From Gorsachius magnificus (Eukaryota; Chordata; Aves; Pelecaniformes; Ardeidae): a DNA stretch of 64,000 bases. The notes under the pieces are model-generated. The model did not search any database, was not told the DNA's origin, and saw only the letters and a program-made list of their open reading frames with translations. The position numbers and the translations under genes are program-made. The DNA is taken from NCBI GenBank assembly GCA_034008185.1, contig CM067081.1, forward strand, positions 32,734,806 to 32,798,805. The letters run 5' to 3'. Every line of letters begins with the position of its first letter. Positions within the stretch are counted from its first letter, which is position 1. Shown here piece by piece: positions 13,446-26,208 of the stretch.

Positions 13446-14210
13446 AACAAGAACCTTATAAAGTTCAACATGGACAAGTGTAAGGTCTTACACCTGGGAC
13501 AACACAATCCAGGAGTGCAGCACAGACTGTGATACACACAGCTGGAGGGCAGCTCTGTGGAAAGGGACCTGGGGGTCCTGGTGGACAACAAGCTCAATGT
13601 GAGTGAGCAGTGTGCTGCTGTGGCCAAGAAGGCCCATAGGATGCTGGGTTGCATCAAAAAGGGCATCACCAGCGGAGATAAAGAAGTCATTATCCCACTC
13701 TGCTCAGCCCTTGTCAGACCGCACCTGGAATACTGTGTACAGTTCTGGTCCCCGCTATACAAAAAAGTTGTGGGCAGGCTGGAGGGGGTCCAGAGAAGGG
13801 CCACCAAGATGATCCAAGGACTGGGAAGCCTGCCATGTGAGCAGCCTAGAGAAAAGGAGGGTCAGAGGAGATCTCATCACCACGTATCACACATCACCCC
13901 TACCTAAGGGGTAGCTACAAATAAGATGGAGACTCCCTTTTTACAGGAGTCACATGGAGAGGACAAGGGGGAATGGACACAAGTTGCTCTTGGGGAGATT
14001 CCGATTGGACATGAGAGGGAAATTTTTCACCATGAGAACAGTCAACCATTGGAATAATCTCCCCAAGGAAGTGGTTGACTTCACCACATTGGACACTTTT
14101 AAGACTCACCCAGACAGGGTGCTGGGCCATCCTGTCTAGACTGTGCTCTTACCTAGAAAGGTTGGACCAGATGATCCTTGAGGTCCCTTCCAACCTAGGA
14201 TTCTATAAAA
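13446..14210 (+). mobile_element. CR1 fragment, decayed reverse-transcriptase C-terminus
   Basis: A longer CR1 copy. It opens with FNMDKCKVLHLGQ, then [36 protein letters not shown] and [12 protein letters not shown] blocks (here [10 protein letters not shown]), and finally [12 protein letters not shown] and [10 protein letters not shown]. The blocks fall in different frames, with stops around 13530 and 13905 and a missing stretch near 13845-13950, so it cannot encode a protein. The 3' end is GGTCCCTTCCAACCTAGGATTCTAT at about 14205. That tail differs from the ATTCTGTG group, pointing to another, probably older subfamily. Confidence 0.95.
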
Positions 14211-17200
14211 TGGTAGTGTGGAACCTCTCCAATTTTTTGCTGTCATTGGCTTTTCTTTATGCAGAAAGCTGGACTTCACAGCAGCAAATCTTGTAGCACA
14301 AGGAATCAGAGATCTCTCACCTGGCTTTATAGTTTAAAATGTAGATGTTTACATCTAAGCCAGTTACTGTGGCTTCCTTTATAACCAAGGAAATAAGCAC
14401 TCGTGGGGTGCTGCCGCAGGGCCCCTGTGTGGGCGGTGGTGAGAGGAGACCCTCCTGGGCCCATGCTGGAGACCTTCACAATGGCCACGATGGGTCCCCA
14501 CTGCCTTCCTCAAGGGTAAGCCCACTTTTTCCTTAAAACTTGAAAACCCCGCCTTTTCAGCTTTGAGCGCAAGTCGTTGATTTTTCTTCAGTGAAAAAAT
14601 GAAGCCAGTTGCTGATAATGGCGGCATTTCTTCCTTCGCAATCCATTTGAAAGAGGCAGGTAGCACTACCAGGCTGTTCAGTTCATGGGTTTTATTTGTG
14701 TTTTCAGCTCACTGTGAAGCTTCAAAGTGCTGGGTAAGTATTATTGGGACTGCGTTTTCAAGACTGTCCATCACCAGCCTTATTGCTGCATAATTGAGCA
14801 TTTCGCTATCCTTTGTAATTATCCACAAAACCCATCTTATGAGAGGGCATTATTTGTTTATCCCTGGATACCTTTAAAGGATTTGGAATTGAATTATAAT
14901 AAATTCCATATATACGTGCCTGTGTGTCTCTGTGTCTGTATGTGTGTGTATGTGTGTGCATGTACATATGTGTATATATGGTTTATATATATTTTATATA
15001 TATATATATGGAATAACTTGGAATTTTGTTGGAAACAGTTGATCCAGAAAGATAATTAACCAGGCTTGAACTGTGCTTCTTCACTTTCATTTTACCTCTG
15101 ATGTGTATATTTGCATAAGTGCCTTGTTCCCGCTGTCGCTGCCTGTGTTCATGACACCTCAGCCTGTAGCGACACAGATGTGGGATGGTGAAGTCGTGGC
15201 ACTGGGGAAGCAAGAGGGCTCCTGTCTCCCTGAATGTCCGGGACATCTCCAACCACAGTGTTTCCTGGGGTATTTACTTGGTGAACATACTGATTAGCTT
15301 AACAGCAGGAGGGCCGGAGGGCAGGTGGAAAGGAAAGTGATAGCCGTAGGTGAACAATCTGCCAGTAAACGAGGTCATCCCATGCGATGCTCAAGCTCTG
15401 GGCAAGGCTGCGGTGTTGCAGCCCAAGTCCCAGGACTCATTTCTCCAAGGCTGGGTGCAGGAAGCATTTAAGTCATTTTCTGCAGACCAAGAAACAGTTG
15501 TCAAGGAGCCTGGCCCACTTCCAGGGCATGTCGAGCCCTAAGGTAAGATGGGCAGGTCTTCAGACTGCTTTACATGCATTTAAATCCCTTTCCTGGAGAC
15601 TCTGTGACTGGGGATATCTTTTATTAAGCCACTGTAAAAAAAAATTGCCTTTTGGTCTCTGCCTTCATCCCATCACTCCCAGAGCAAGGGGGTGCTGCCT
15701 GCCCCTCTGGCATAGCCACCAGGCTGGGAGCAAGTCCTGGGGACAGCCCCTGGCTCCCTCCCTGTCCCTCTCCCTTCCTTTGCCTCCTTTCTCTGTGCAT
15801 TCCCCTCCGGCAAAGAAGCGGAGCAGCACAGAGCTGTTACTGGGTGCTGTTATAGTGGGAGGCTCAGGGGTCTCAAAGGAGGGAGTGGATGAGGTAAAGC
15901 ATTGAGGACCGATGGTTGATACCCCCAGGAGGGTGCAAACCCTGGGAAAGGGGCTTGTCATCAGGTCCTTTGCCTAAATCTCCCCTCTCTCACACACCCT
16001 GCAAACTGCTGCTTGCAGGGCCAGAAGACTTTTGCCTTCAGGAGGAAGGACTCCTGGCAATCCATAGAGGATCTCAACACACCAGCTCTTCTAACGTGAC
16101 ATCTCCCTTTCAATGGAGAACTCAGCTGACTGCAAACAACCACAAGCAACTTCAGCCCTACCTGGCTCTCCTAAATATCTCTTCAGATAAATTAGTACAG
16201 CTCCATGCCTGAGCAAGTCTGAGACCTAAGAAAGAGGTTTAAAAGGAGAAGGCAGGTCTTACTAGCATAGCACAGCCCTCTACCACTATGCACTCCTGAA
16301 CTACAGCTATGTCAGGTCCCACCATGTTGGAGCAACAGCCTTGTGGCTGCACCCACTCTACAGATTCACCCCAAGTTGCCATGGTAGAAATCTTGAAGCT
16401 AAATTATTAAGAGGAAACATTTCAAATGGGGCAAGGCTTGGCCTTCCCTTTTGCCTGATGACTTTTTTCACCTGTAAAAATTGCACCTACGTGTTTGCAC
16501 TTGCAAAACACTTCCCTGCATGCTTGCATCTCTCCCCACTCCCCTTTACCCCAGCAAATAGCTAGAGGTGGCATCAGTTCTATCTGAGCTTGCTTTTTGA
16601 TCCCAGATGGAAAGAGTCCATGAGAATTGCAAGGCTGTCCTGAAAATGAGGTCTTGAAATACTCCTCTCTTGTATTTAACTTCCGATTTACCATATGGTG
16701 GGAAGATAAATTAGATAGGTTAATTAGGAAGCCCTGGAATTCTGTTCATCATTGTGCTATGCAATCATAGATGCATCTCGCCTTTAGGACCCAGAATATG
16801 CTGACATGCAGTCTTTTCTGCGTGCCAGCCTCATGGCATCTCCATCACAATAAAGGAGCGGGAGGGGGAGATGGTTGGAGTAGCCAAGCAAATCAGGAAA
16901 AACAACCAGCTAAATTGAGTGCTTTCTAATCTAATGCATTTAAGTCATACTCAATAAAGCTTGCCAACAATCCCTGGCCTCTCTGCTGCAAAGATCACAG
17001 AGGCATCTGATTAGAATAATGTGTGTCTTCTAAAAAAAACTCTTTTAAAAATATTTTCATTCTGGATAGGCAACGTGTAATGAATCGGAAATGTCCCTTT
17101 GCAACCATGGGGTGAAGGGGGCATTCACCAAGCCCACCCAGCCCCGAGAGTCCAACTGCTCTCTGCCTGCCGCAAGATGGAAAACCCATCAGCTATGGCA

Positions 17201-17462
17201 AGATTTTTTCTTCCCTGCCAGAAGTAAATAAATGGAACAGAAATATCCCTGATCAGTCCTGCATTCAAGCAATTTCCTGAAATCAGATTTGGGCTTGAAA
17301 TCCAAGCCCAGTTTTAGATACCAGCAAAGCATCCTCAGGAACCTTTTCCCTCAGAAAAGTATTGATTTCAACATATGTGTTATACGACTTGCAGTAACTT
17401 GTCCCAGGTAAGGTTCTTGGGGTTTAGGAGATGAAAGTGGGCAGGGATTTGAGGAGAGATTG
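14211..17462. other. Non-coding, no gene recognised
   Basis: The frame at 15387-15905 (+, 172 codons) is Ser/Pro/Leu-rich without recognisable domains and is overlapped by frames on both strands, so I treat it as chance. The region contains a TG/TA microsatellite at 14917-15010. Nothing else is recognised. Confidence 0.55.
14917..15010. repeat. TG/TA compound microsatellite
   Basis: An imperfect TG/TATG run (about 14920-14972) passes into a TA-rich run (about 14982-15009). Simple sequence, probably polymorphic. Confidence 0.9.
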
Positions 17463-17717
17463 CAGAATCACAGAATCACAGAATGGCAAGGGTTGGAAGG
17501 AACCTCGGGAGATCATCCAGTCCAACCCTCCTGCTAAAGCAGGTTCTCCTAGAGCATGTTACACAGGACTTCAACCAGGCGGGTTTTGAATATCTCCAGA
17601 GAAGGAGACTCCACAACCTCCCTGGGCAGCCTGTTCTAGTGCTCCGTCACCCTCAAAGTAAAGAAGTTTTTCCTCATATTCAACTGAAACCTCTTATGTT
17701 TCAGTTTGTACCCATAA
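17463..17717 (-). mobile_element. CR1 3'-end fragment
   Basis: The minus-strand copy begins at its tail (AGAATCACAGAATCACAGAATG on plus, 17464 onward). It continues through the 3' non-coding segment into the last codons of ORF2 and stops where similarity ends near GTACCCAT (17717). About 255 bases. It is very similar to the copies at 25534 and 51928, including the TAGAGCATGTTACACAGGAC block. Confidence 0.95.
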
Positions 17718-20700
17718 TTAGTAATACAATAAGGAGATGAGTAACCATGGTGTCACATCATGGGCAGAGGGGCAGAGCAAATCTGTGACAAGGGCTGTCA
17801 AGAGAAGAGAAACACTAATATTTTTTGAAGACTAATTTAAGTTTTGCATTTGAATCTTGTGAAAAACAGAGCAGATGAAACCTTGATTATACGTTGTAAA
17901 AGAGTACAGATTGTGCAACATGTGCTTTGTTTGTGGCTGTTTAATTGCCTGGAGAAGAACAACTCCATGGACTGTGTTCATCCATGCTCTATCTGTCTTT
18001 GTTCCCAGGAGGAGTCTAAGCTTTCCACTTACAGAATATCTGATGTCCATGCCAAAAGATAGTACTTTCTTGGGCAGTCTTGGTCAACCTAATGCTCCAG
18101 CTCTGGAGATGTTCTCTAGCGGGGTCACTTGCTGCTTCCCCTCCACCATCTTAGCAGAAACATCAGCCTGAGTAATGTCACAAATGAGGTGTCCAGCCTT
18201 CTTGAGGAGGGTTGCGTTTGTGTGTTGTGTTTCACACGTGGTGTTAGAGCCAAGAAATCCCGGGGGGTCTCTCAGATTGCACCTGAGCAAAGCTTTGCTT
18301 GCAGGAGCAATGTTCGATGCACCTTCCCCTACTACAGTCTGGCTTCCCCAGACTCCTGGTATCTTTGCAGCCTGGGAGTATTAGAGGACATGTGGTGAAG
18401 ATGTTTCTGTCCAATACATGACTATAGGTGTGGTAGCAGAAGAACCAGTTCAAATGGGGGAGAAGAGGTGGTATGGGTGGATATTCAAGGAGGGATCTAT
18501 ACTGGCCTTCATAGCCTCACCCACCAATGGGCAGGGCAGCAATGCTGAACACAGCAAAACTCAGGGCCCCTTCCTACCATGTCCTCCTCAGAGGAGGCTC
18601 TGGCTCTGGCATGGCGGGGTGGGATAACCTCCCTTTTCTAATCTGACTGCACCTGTGACAGCTGGGGACGTGGGAGGTGATCAAAGCTGCATGGCCCTCT
18701 ACTCCTTGCCCAACACCAACACAACACCGGAAAATCCAGTTAAAGATGAAACCCTAAGATAGCTGAGGAAATGTACAGTCAAAACAGACTTGCTGCATAC
18801 CAATGCATGGGGAAAGCCTGTAATAACAGCCATATTCTCTGGTTGTATCTACAGTCCCCACGAGCTCATACTTTCTTTAGAAAATTAGACAGGAATGAGG
18901 ACACGGCTTGTGATATCCAATACCTGGAGAACAACTGAGCTGTCTCGGATTTGCAAACACATTTAAATTGAGCAGTAAACCATTCTTGAAACTTGGTGCC
19001 AGACTCTGCTTTTATTTGCTCTGGTAAAAAGGTTTCAATGCAGCATTAATGTACACTGGTTTTACTGGATATTAGACTGTCAACTGTAACATGGCATATG
19101 GTATTTTGTTGTACCAACAATTAGGCATTTAAAGGCATGCAACTTTATGCCTAAGGTAAGCTTCTGCCAAGCAGTAAGGGGTGTGCACATATGGTGCAGA
19201 TTTCCTATAAGCAAGGAGCTTAGGTGGAATAGCAGAACAGTGGAAGGTTGCATTCAAGTCTGATAATACCTTGAAGAACTGTAATTTCTCCTTGCTTGCT
19301 CCATCTTGGAGGCATACCACAATGCACTACCTCTAACCCTTCCCTACAGTGTGTCCCATAGAAAATAACTTTTCCATTCTCTTTATGGAATTAAATTAGC
19401 ACTGTTACAATTCCTCCTTCAGGATGTTAAAGAATATATAAGGAATGTGTTTCTGATCTCCAGCTGACAGAGACACAAAGTTTTATACTTCCATCATAAG
19501 TGAAATCTGCTCCAATCCCCTACCTGCTTCTTTGTGGAGTGCTCTTTTGCAGAGCCCATGAAATCTCTGATTATTCAACATAGTTAAAAATAGCTAAGGG
19601 TTAAGAGCACTTGAACCTTTTTGTACTCTTTGAAGAGTCGTTTAGAAAACCTGACGAGGTTCATAATTCTGTTCCTGATCAGTATAATCTTTTACATCAT
19701 TGGCAGTGGAGTACCAGCTAGACCAAGGGAAGATCCCTACTCACAAGTAAGCTGTTGAAATAAAAAGATATTAAGGCTTGGACATAATTCAGTAATGTTT
19801 TGTATTTTAAGTAAATTAATGAGCTATAATTATAAGTGATCTCGGAGACGGTGATCAGAGAAAGCATTTTGCATAATGCAAACAGTACAACACAAATGGA
19901 AGCACTGTCTGTCTCAAACAATCAGACAAGGTCCCTTTTGTTATAATTAAATGTTATCACCTTCCTTGCTTCTTAAAATGTGCTTCGCATGTTATACTTT
20001 GACGTCCTCATGCCACCACCCCATCACTATTTATGGTACAGTCACATCTGCCATAGTAATGGAGGTTTTGAAAATGTTTTACCTGACTTTTAACAGATGG
20101 ATGTTAATGGGATATTTATTTACAGAATAAAATTAAATTGAAGCTGAATCTTAATGCACAATTTACATAATCAGCTTTGTTCTGAGCTGGTGAGCTGTTT
20201 TTCCCAGCACTTGGGACCCTTCAGTCACAGCTGCATCAAAGAAACAGCCACTGAGAATGGAGATTAAACAATTTCCTAAAGCTAGAAGTCTTGATGAGAA
20301 TCTATTATTCCATATTAGAATCCCATAGTTTCTCCAGACACTGCCATAAGATCAAAGATGTGTGTTAGAGCTTTGGCATAGCCCACAATCAAAAGGAAGA
20401 TGTTCAATTTGCATTTAGAAAACATTTCTGTCAATTATATTTTTCTGAAAATGTGAAAGTTCTGCGATTTTACCTTTTGCACCAAAACCAACAAAAAAGC
20501 CCTATTAACCCAGGGGCATAGAAAGACTGAAAAGCTAAAGTGTATATACTTACAATGAGTTTGGTGAGAATTGGTTGTGCTATTTGTGCGATCTGACTAC
20601 GGTCCTCCGTCCTGCTGTCGCTCAGCTCGACCGGAGTTTTGCCACGGGCTTCAAGGAGCGCAGGACAGAACCCTCACATGCAACGCTGAAAACCTGCTCG

Positions 20701-22544
20701 GCGGCTGAATCCCTAACTCCAAGGCTGGGTGAAGGGCTGTGAGCTGCCAGGATCAGGCTGGGGAGCTGATGTCAGGTTCAGGAAATGAGCTTTTGCATTT
20801 TACCTGCAAGAAGAGGGAGGCAAGCGACCTCTGCCAAGTCACTTGTGGCTCCCCCATCGCCCATTCCTGCAGTATACTTCAGGGTGCTACTTGGGCAAAT
20901 GCATTAAGGGATGTGACCATCGCTCAGGCCTGGTCTCTTCCCACCTAACCTTGGCCAATCCAGGCTCTCTACAGCCAGCGGGGAAAGACCTGCACCCCTG
21001 AAGAGGGTATCCCTCCTCCAGCTGTTGCAGAAGCCACCTTAGGTGGCTATGGGTCTCAATTACTGCTTTCATTTAAGTGCCTCCACCCAGATGTGATGAA
21101 TACCACTTTGGAAAATGTGATAGTGTTTTAAAGCTGTCTGCTTTAAAAGCAGCCAAGGGCCTCCACAGAAAACAATTTCTTCATGCACCTCCTCTGAAGA
21201 GTTGCTCCCCCCGCTTCTTTGGACCTCACTGCATGAATATTGTGAGTAGTCAAATTTGAGTATTAAAAAAAGAAGGTGACTAGTCCTATTTCAGCACAAA
21301 GGTTGAGTGAATTACTTCCACTATATCTTGCATTTAAAAGTACACTTATGGCTAACTCTGGGCTGATCTGGGACCGACACTGGGAAAGACCAGACTGGGC
21401 TGCTGAGAACCCCAACAAACAGCCTGCACCACCATGGAGAGCATGGGTTTTGGCCAGTGCCACAGCTTCTGAAGCACATCCCCAACTTCATGAAATCACA
21501 AGCAAAACTTTGGGAAAACAGTTTTCAGCAGTTAACAGGAGCAAGCCAGGGCTCAAGGAAGCTCAAAACACCTTGAAAAAATTCCTGCATTGCAATTTAG
21601 GGATAGGCAAATGTGGTGGGCCTGCTAAGACAAGTGCAAAAGGCCAGGGTGGGTGTGACATGAAGACAGTACAAAACCAGCTGTATTAGACTGCCTAATA
21701 AGAAACAAGAACAGGAAAGTCAGCATTTGCACAGTGCCCAGCTACAGGCAATAATCCAATTTACAGGGAAGCAAAAGACTGATAGTGACCTTGCCAAAAA
21801 CCCAACTTTCCAAAAATAGTACCGACAAATAAGTAGTGCAAAAATAAGGAGCTCATCAGCAACAATAAGAAGGAGAGAGACAGCAAGTTTGTCTCTCTGA
21901 AAAAGGTAATTTATGCACTGTAAAAATGACACCCATCCATTTCAAACCAGAATAGCTATCAGCAGGCTAGGAAAAAAAATTAAGCTTACCCCATTATCCC
22001 CAAACCTGCTTAAATGTTATGATCATTAACAAGTTGTTCCTGTAAATACCTGCTGCTGCATTTTTCCTCCACTGTACTTTAAACAGGCTGAAAAAGCTGT
22101 GAGCCCAGCCCTCCTCACCAGCACCCACTCTGGATGGAGATCTGTAGGATACTGCGATGGCCCCCCACTGAAGTGGTTAATGCCACTTGCTGGGAGCATG
22201 GAACAAAGCAGAGAAAGGGACGTGCTTAGGACTGTCCCCGTAGAATCCTGTGGTGTTCTGCAGGCAAATCAGTCAAATCTCATCATCTGTGCCCTCAACG
22301 TTGAGTAACAGATCAAGCAATGCTTATGTAGACCGAGGAATACTTGTGATCGTCTTCCTTTCTCCCATCACCCAGAAGTGTTCCTCCACCGTTGTCATCA
22401 ATGCTGTCCAGTTTGTAACCAAATAAGCACAGACTGGAGATTTGGTACCTTCTGGGATTATGAGAGTTTGCTTATCACACAGTCCTCTGCAAGACTGAGC
22501 GCTGGGCAATCGTTATGGACATTGTTATCTCAGCATGGAACAGA
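17718..22544. other. Non-coding, no gene recognised
   Basis: No coding or RNA gene recognised. AT-rich stretches alternate with short GC-richer ones. The only local feature is a CpG cluster at 20586-20706. The frame at 21276-21689 (137 codons, +) has no recognisable motif. Confidence 0.6.
20586..20706. promoter_or_regulatory. Isolated CpG-rich patch
   Basis: By eye, eleven CpG dinucleotides lie in about 120 bases, in sequence that is otherwise CpG-poor. It is too short for a standard CpG island. It could be a hypomethylated regulatory element or a remnant of GC-rich repeat. No gene start is recognised beside it. Confidence 0.2.
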
Positions 22545-22960
22545 CTTGAGAAAGCTTTAAGGCATGAGTTTGTTCAGCCTGGAAAACAGGAGACTGAGGA
22601 GAGACCTTATTGCTTTCTACAACTATGTGAAAGGAGGGTGTAGTGAGGTGGGTGTTGGTCTCTTCTCCCAGGTAACGGGCAATAGGATGAGGGGAAATGG
22701 CCTCAAGTTGTACCAGGGAAGGTTTAGGTTGGATATTAGGAAAAACTTTTTCACCAAAATGGTTGTCAAGCATTGGAATGGGCTGCCCAGGGAAGTGGTC
22801 AAGTCCCCATCCCTGGAGGTATTTAAAAGCCAGGTAGACGTGGTGCTTAGGGACACGGTTTAGTGGTGGACTTGGCAATGTTAGGTTAAGGGTTGGACTT
22901 GCTGATCTTAAAGGTCTTTTCCAACTTAAATTATTCTATGATTCTATGGTTCTGTTCTAT
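22545..22960 (+). mobile_element. CR1 3'-end fragment with intact C-terminal frame
   Basis: The frame 22564-22863 encodes the C-terminal end of CR1 ORF2 ([52 protein letters not shown]). The 3' end is GATCTTAAAGGTCTTTTCC followed by ATTCTATGATTCTATGG, the ATTCTATG tail variant. The subfamily differs from the ATTCTGTG group. Confidence 0.95.
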
Positions 22961-25230
22961 AAGTCGATTCAACTTCTCTATGAGAGATGCCAAAAAACAT
23001 ACACGACATATAGACTTTTTATAACCAGGAAGATCAAAGATCCAAAGCAGCGATTAAAGCACAAAGGGCTCACAAAACCTAATTCCCTCCAGGAACATCG
23101 TTAGCATTCGGGAGAAGTAGTGTGTTCCCCTGAGGCTCCTACATGTGTTCCTGACAGTTAAGCTCTGCCCAAACTAACTCAATTTTATTCACAAAGTAAT
23201 AATTTCCCCACACAATGGAGAGATCTGTGTCAGCTACTTAGTGAAGGCATCTCACAGAAAGCAAAGCCAGGGACCGGGACCGGAAGCACGTGCTCCCGAG
23301 CTTGTGCCACTCCACCACCTGGTGAAGGATCTCCTCCGCTCAGGATTGCCAAGCTCCTCACTCAGAGAGCAGGATATTTTTCCTCTAACTCAGAGAGCTC
23401 AAAAACAAATGTCTAAGTTGGAACTAATTGCCCCCAAAGCAATTACAGAGGCAACAGAGAGAAGCAGGTGGCTCCAGTTGGTGACTAAGTGCATCTTAAG
23501 CATCCTAAAATGGATGCTTAAGAGAGGTCAGGTAAATCACAGCCTGAGGGGGACCATTTCTTCCTACAGGTTAGAAAGGAAGCCCAAGGTGACTAGCTGA
23601 GATCTGGATGTCCTTTTCTGGACACCTGACATTAGGTGAGATGACCCCTTCCAAGCACCTGGTGGAAAGCTGCACATCCATGAGTCTTTCCTGCCCACGT
23701 GCAGGCACATGGCAGAAGTCAGTGCCCTGATCACTGGCAAAGGTGCAGTTTATTTCTTCTACCAGGACACAAATCACTTTGTTAAAATACAAACACATGA
23801 CCAAAGCTTGCCACTACCACTACTCCCCTCCAGAGCTTGGCTTTAGGGTGCCCGTAGAACCCCTCCTGCCTCTTAACAAATATCCCATTAAAACACGGTG
23901 AGGGAGACAGCAGGGAGAAAAGGAGTGTGTCTGAAGGCACAGAAACATGAACACATTCCCCAGCATGGGGCTGAGGTATTTATCTGTATATAATTGTAAC
24001 CCTGCCATTAAGCAGGAGCAACTTGCTGTCTGCACATCCTTCTATTAATGACCATTGCTCCTGGACCTCTTCTTCCCTCCTGGTCCTTATACACACGGCC
24101 CTCCCTCCCCCTGCATCACTGAGAACCCTTTACTTTCAATCATGAGAGAAGATGCCTCAGCATCTTGAATCCGTAACAGCAGAAAAAAATGCCCCTTACT
24201 TGAAGCCTCTGCAGTAAACAGTCGTCGCTGGTATTTAGCCTGGTGTGGTCTGAGTGAAATACAAGGTGAAAGATAATTTATCCTTTAGGTAATTTGGTGC
24301 CAAATCACTTAGAGACCTATAAACTAGAGTGACAAGCGGCTTCTTGGGTCCTGTTGCAAAGAGGTAAACCTCACCGTAACCTTCCCTTTGCTTTACAATA
24401 AAGCCCCTACAATTGCTCCGCAGAATTCTCCTTGTGCCTGTCTTGTTAGATTACCTAAAGACTCTCCCATATTCTGCCTGAAAGGTTGCAACAAATTGCA
24501 CTGCATCAGGGATGTCCAAGACAGAGAAGAAAATGCATTTCTAGACACTCTGGCCGTACAATTGAGACAAGACTTTTTAAACATGAGTGTATCAGCAAGG
24601 TCTCAGTCTCCCGTGTCAGCAGGTCACTTGAGACTGGTATGTCCATTCATAGTGTGAGCAGATACACATATAAGTCCCAGCCTAAGCCACGGAACAGCCA
24701 CCAAAATGCCACTTTTAGCAACCTACTTGCTTGCTTCAGAGCAGCTGAAAATCTGCCTTACCTGACTGTTCAAGAAATCAAGAGGGACTTCACTGCTCTG
24801 TGCAGGAGATGTGGCCCTGCTGCCTGCTCCATTCGCTTCGGTGGCCCCATGATGTCTGGGAGGGGGGATCCTCCTTTATTCATCAGCACTTTGTAGCAGA
24901 GGGCTGTGGGTACGCCCTTGGGCTATGAGCTGGGACCCACATTTCTCACTGTTTTCTTCTTGTCCACCCCTCCCAGGCTATGATTGCATGTGACAGTTCA
25001 GCGATGGTGCAGAAACAGGCAGTTCTCCCCAAAGGTAGGGACCCTGCAGCCTGAGCACCCACGTGAGTGTGACAACTCTTTCCTTTCTCTCCCCGTCCAT
25101 CACAAGTGAGGGCATACCTCTGATGTCCCTTCATTTTCTCTGGGGCCATATCCCCGAGACAGGGCCTGAATTTTTGAGCTATCAGTCAATGGGCCAGTTC
25201 TGCTGAAAGCAGCTTAACGGTGAACTGCCA
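22961..25230. other. Non-coding, no gene recognised
   Basis: It contains a perfect 12-bp hairpin at 23494-23523. Frames of 119 codons (23241-23600) and 136 codons (24486-24896) show no known motif. No other feature recognised. Confidence 0.6.
23494..23523. repeat. Perfect inverted repeat, 12-bp arms, 6-base loop
   Basis: The arms are TCTTAAGCATCC and GGATGCTTAAGA around TAAAAT. The stem could be extended only across an asymmetric internal loop (TGAC at 23482 with GTCA at about 23526), so it is short for a miRNA precursor. Origin unknown. Confidence 0.85.
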
Positions 25231-25287
25231 TCACAGAATCATAGAATCCTAGGTTGGAAGGGACCTCAAGGATCAGCTGGTCTCTCT
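25231..25287 (-). mobile_element. CR1 3'-tip fragment
   Basis: Only about 57 bases: the tail (TCACAGAATCATAGAATC on plus), then CTAGGTTGGAAGGGACCTCAAGGATCA, the conserved CR1 terminus read backwards. Similarity ends after the word TGGTCTC. It is probably an extreme 5' truncation, of a different subfamily from the larger copy 250 bases away. Confidence 0.85.
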
Positions 25288-25533
25288 GCAAGACGGTATG
25301 GTGGCTGCTAAGCTGTGCAAGACACCAAAGCAAAGCTGAAGAGAGCACGTGGCGAGGGGACTGCTGAGTTGATATTAGTTATCAACAGTGGAAAACAAAG
25401 GCAGGAAAATCATCAGACATTCAAACAAAAAGGTGCTGCAAGGACAAGATGTAAAAATCCTAAGAGAAGCAGCAGCAGAACCAAAGCGCAGAGGGGGTCA
25501 GCCCTTCCCCACCTGCCTGCAGTGGTCTGGCCG

Positions 25534-26208
25534 ATCACAGAATCACAGAATGGCAAGGGTTGGAAGGGACCTCGGGAGATCATCCAGTCCAACCCCCCTT
25601 GCTAAAGCAGGTTCACCTAGAGCATGTTACACAGGACTTCATCCAGGCGGGTTTTGAATATCCCCAAAGGAGGAGACTCCACAACCCCCCCTGGGCAGCC
25701 TGTTCCAGTGCTCCGTCACCCTCAGAGTAAAGAAGTTTTTCCTCCTGTTCAACTGAAACCTCTTATGTTTCAGTTTGTACCCATCGCCCCTTGTCCTGTC
25801 GCTGGACACCACTGCAAAGAGTCTGGCTCTGTCCTCGTGACTTCCATCCTTAAGATATTTGTATGTATTGATGAGGGCCCCTCTCAGTCTTCTCTTCTTC
25901 AGGCTGAACAAGCCCAACTCTCTCAGCCTTTCCTCGTAGGGGAGATGCTCCAGTCCCTTTATCATCCTAGTTGCTCTCCTCTGGACTCTTTCTAGGAGCT
26001 CCTCATCTTTCTTGAACTGGGGAGCCCAGAGCTGGACGCAGTACTCCAGGTGGGGTCTCACCAGGGCAGAGTAGAGGGGGAGGAGAACCTCCCTCAACCT
26101 GCTGGCCACACTCCTCTTAACGCACCCCAGGATACCATTGGCCTTCTTGGCAACAAGGGCACACTGCTGGCTCATGGTCAGCTTGTCATCCAACAGGATG
26201 GGGACCTA
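25534..26208 (-). mobile_element. CR1 fragment, near-intact reverse-transcriptase C-terminus
   Basis: The minus strand from about 26208 to the tail at 25534. The frame 26193-25639 encodes the same ORF2 C-terminal region as the copy at 4608 ([52 protein letters not shown]). Immediately after LPRG the frame shifts relative to that copy, consistent with one missing base in the G/C run near 25686-25692, so the normal C-terminus is lost. Tail ATTCTGTGATTCTGTGAT. It lies about 1.3 kb beyond the CBY2 stop, in the same orientation. Confidence 0.95.

Noticed and set aside
15387..15905. 172-codon plus-strand frame
   Set aside because: Ser/Pro/Leu-rich translation of pyrimidine-rich DNA with no domain. 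A shorter plus frame and a minus frame overlap it.
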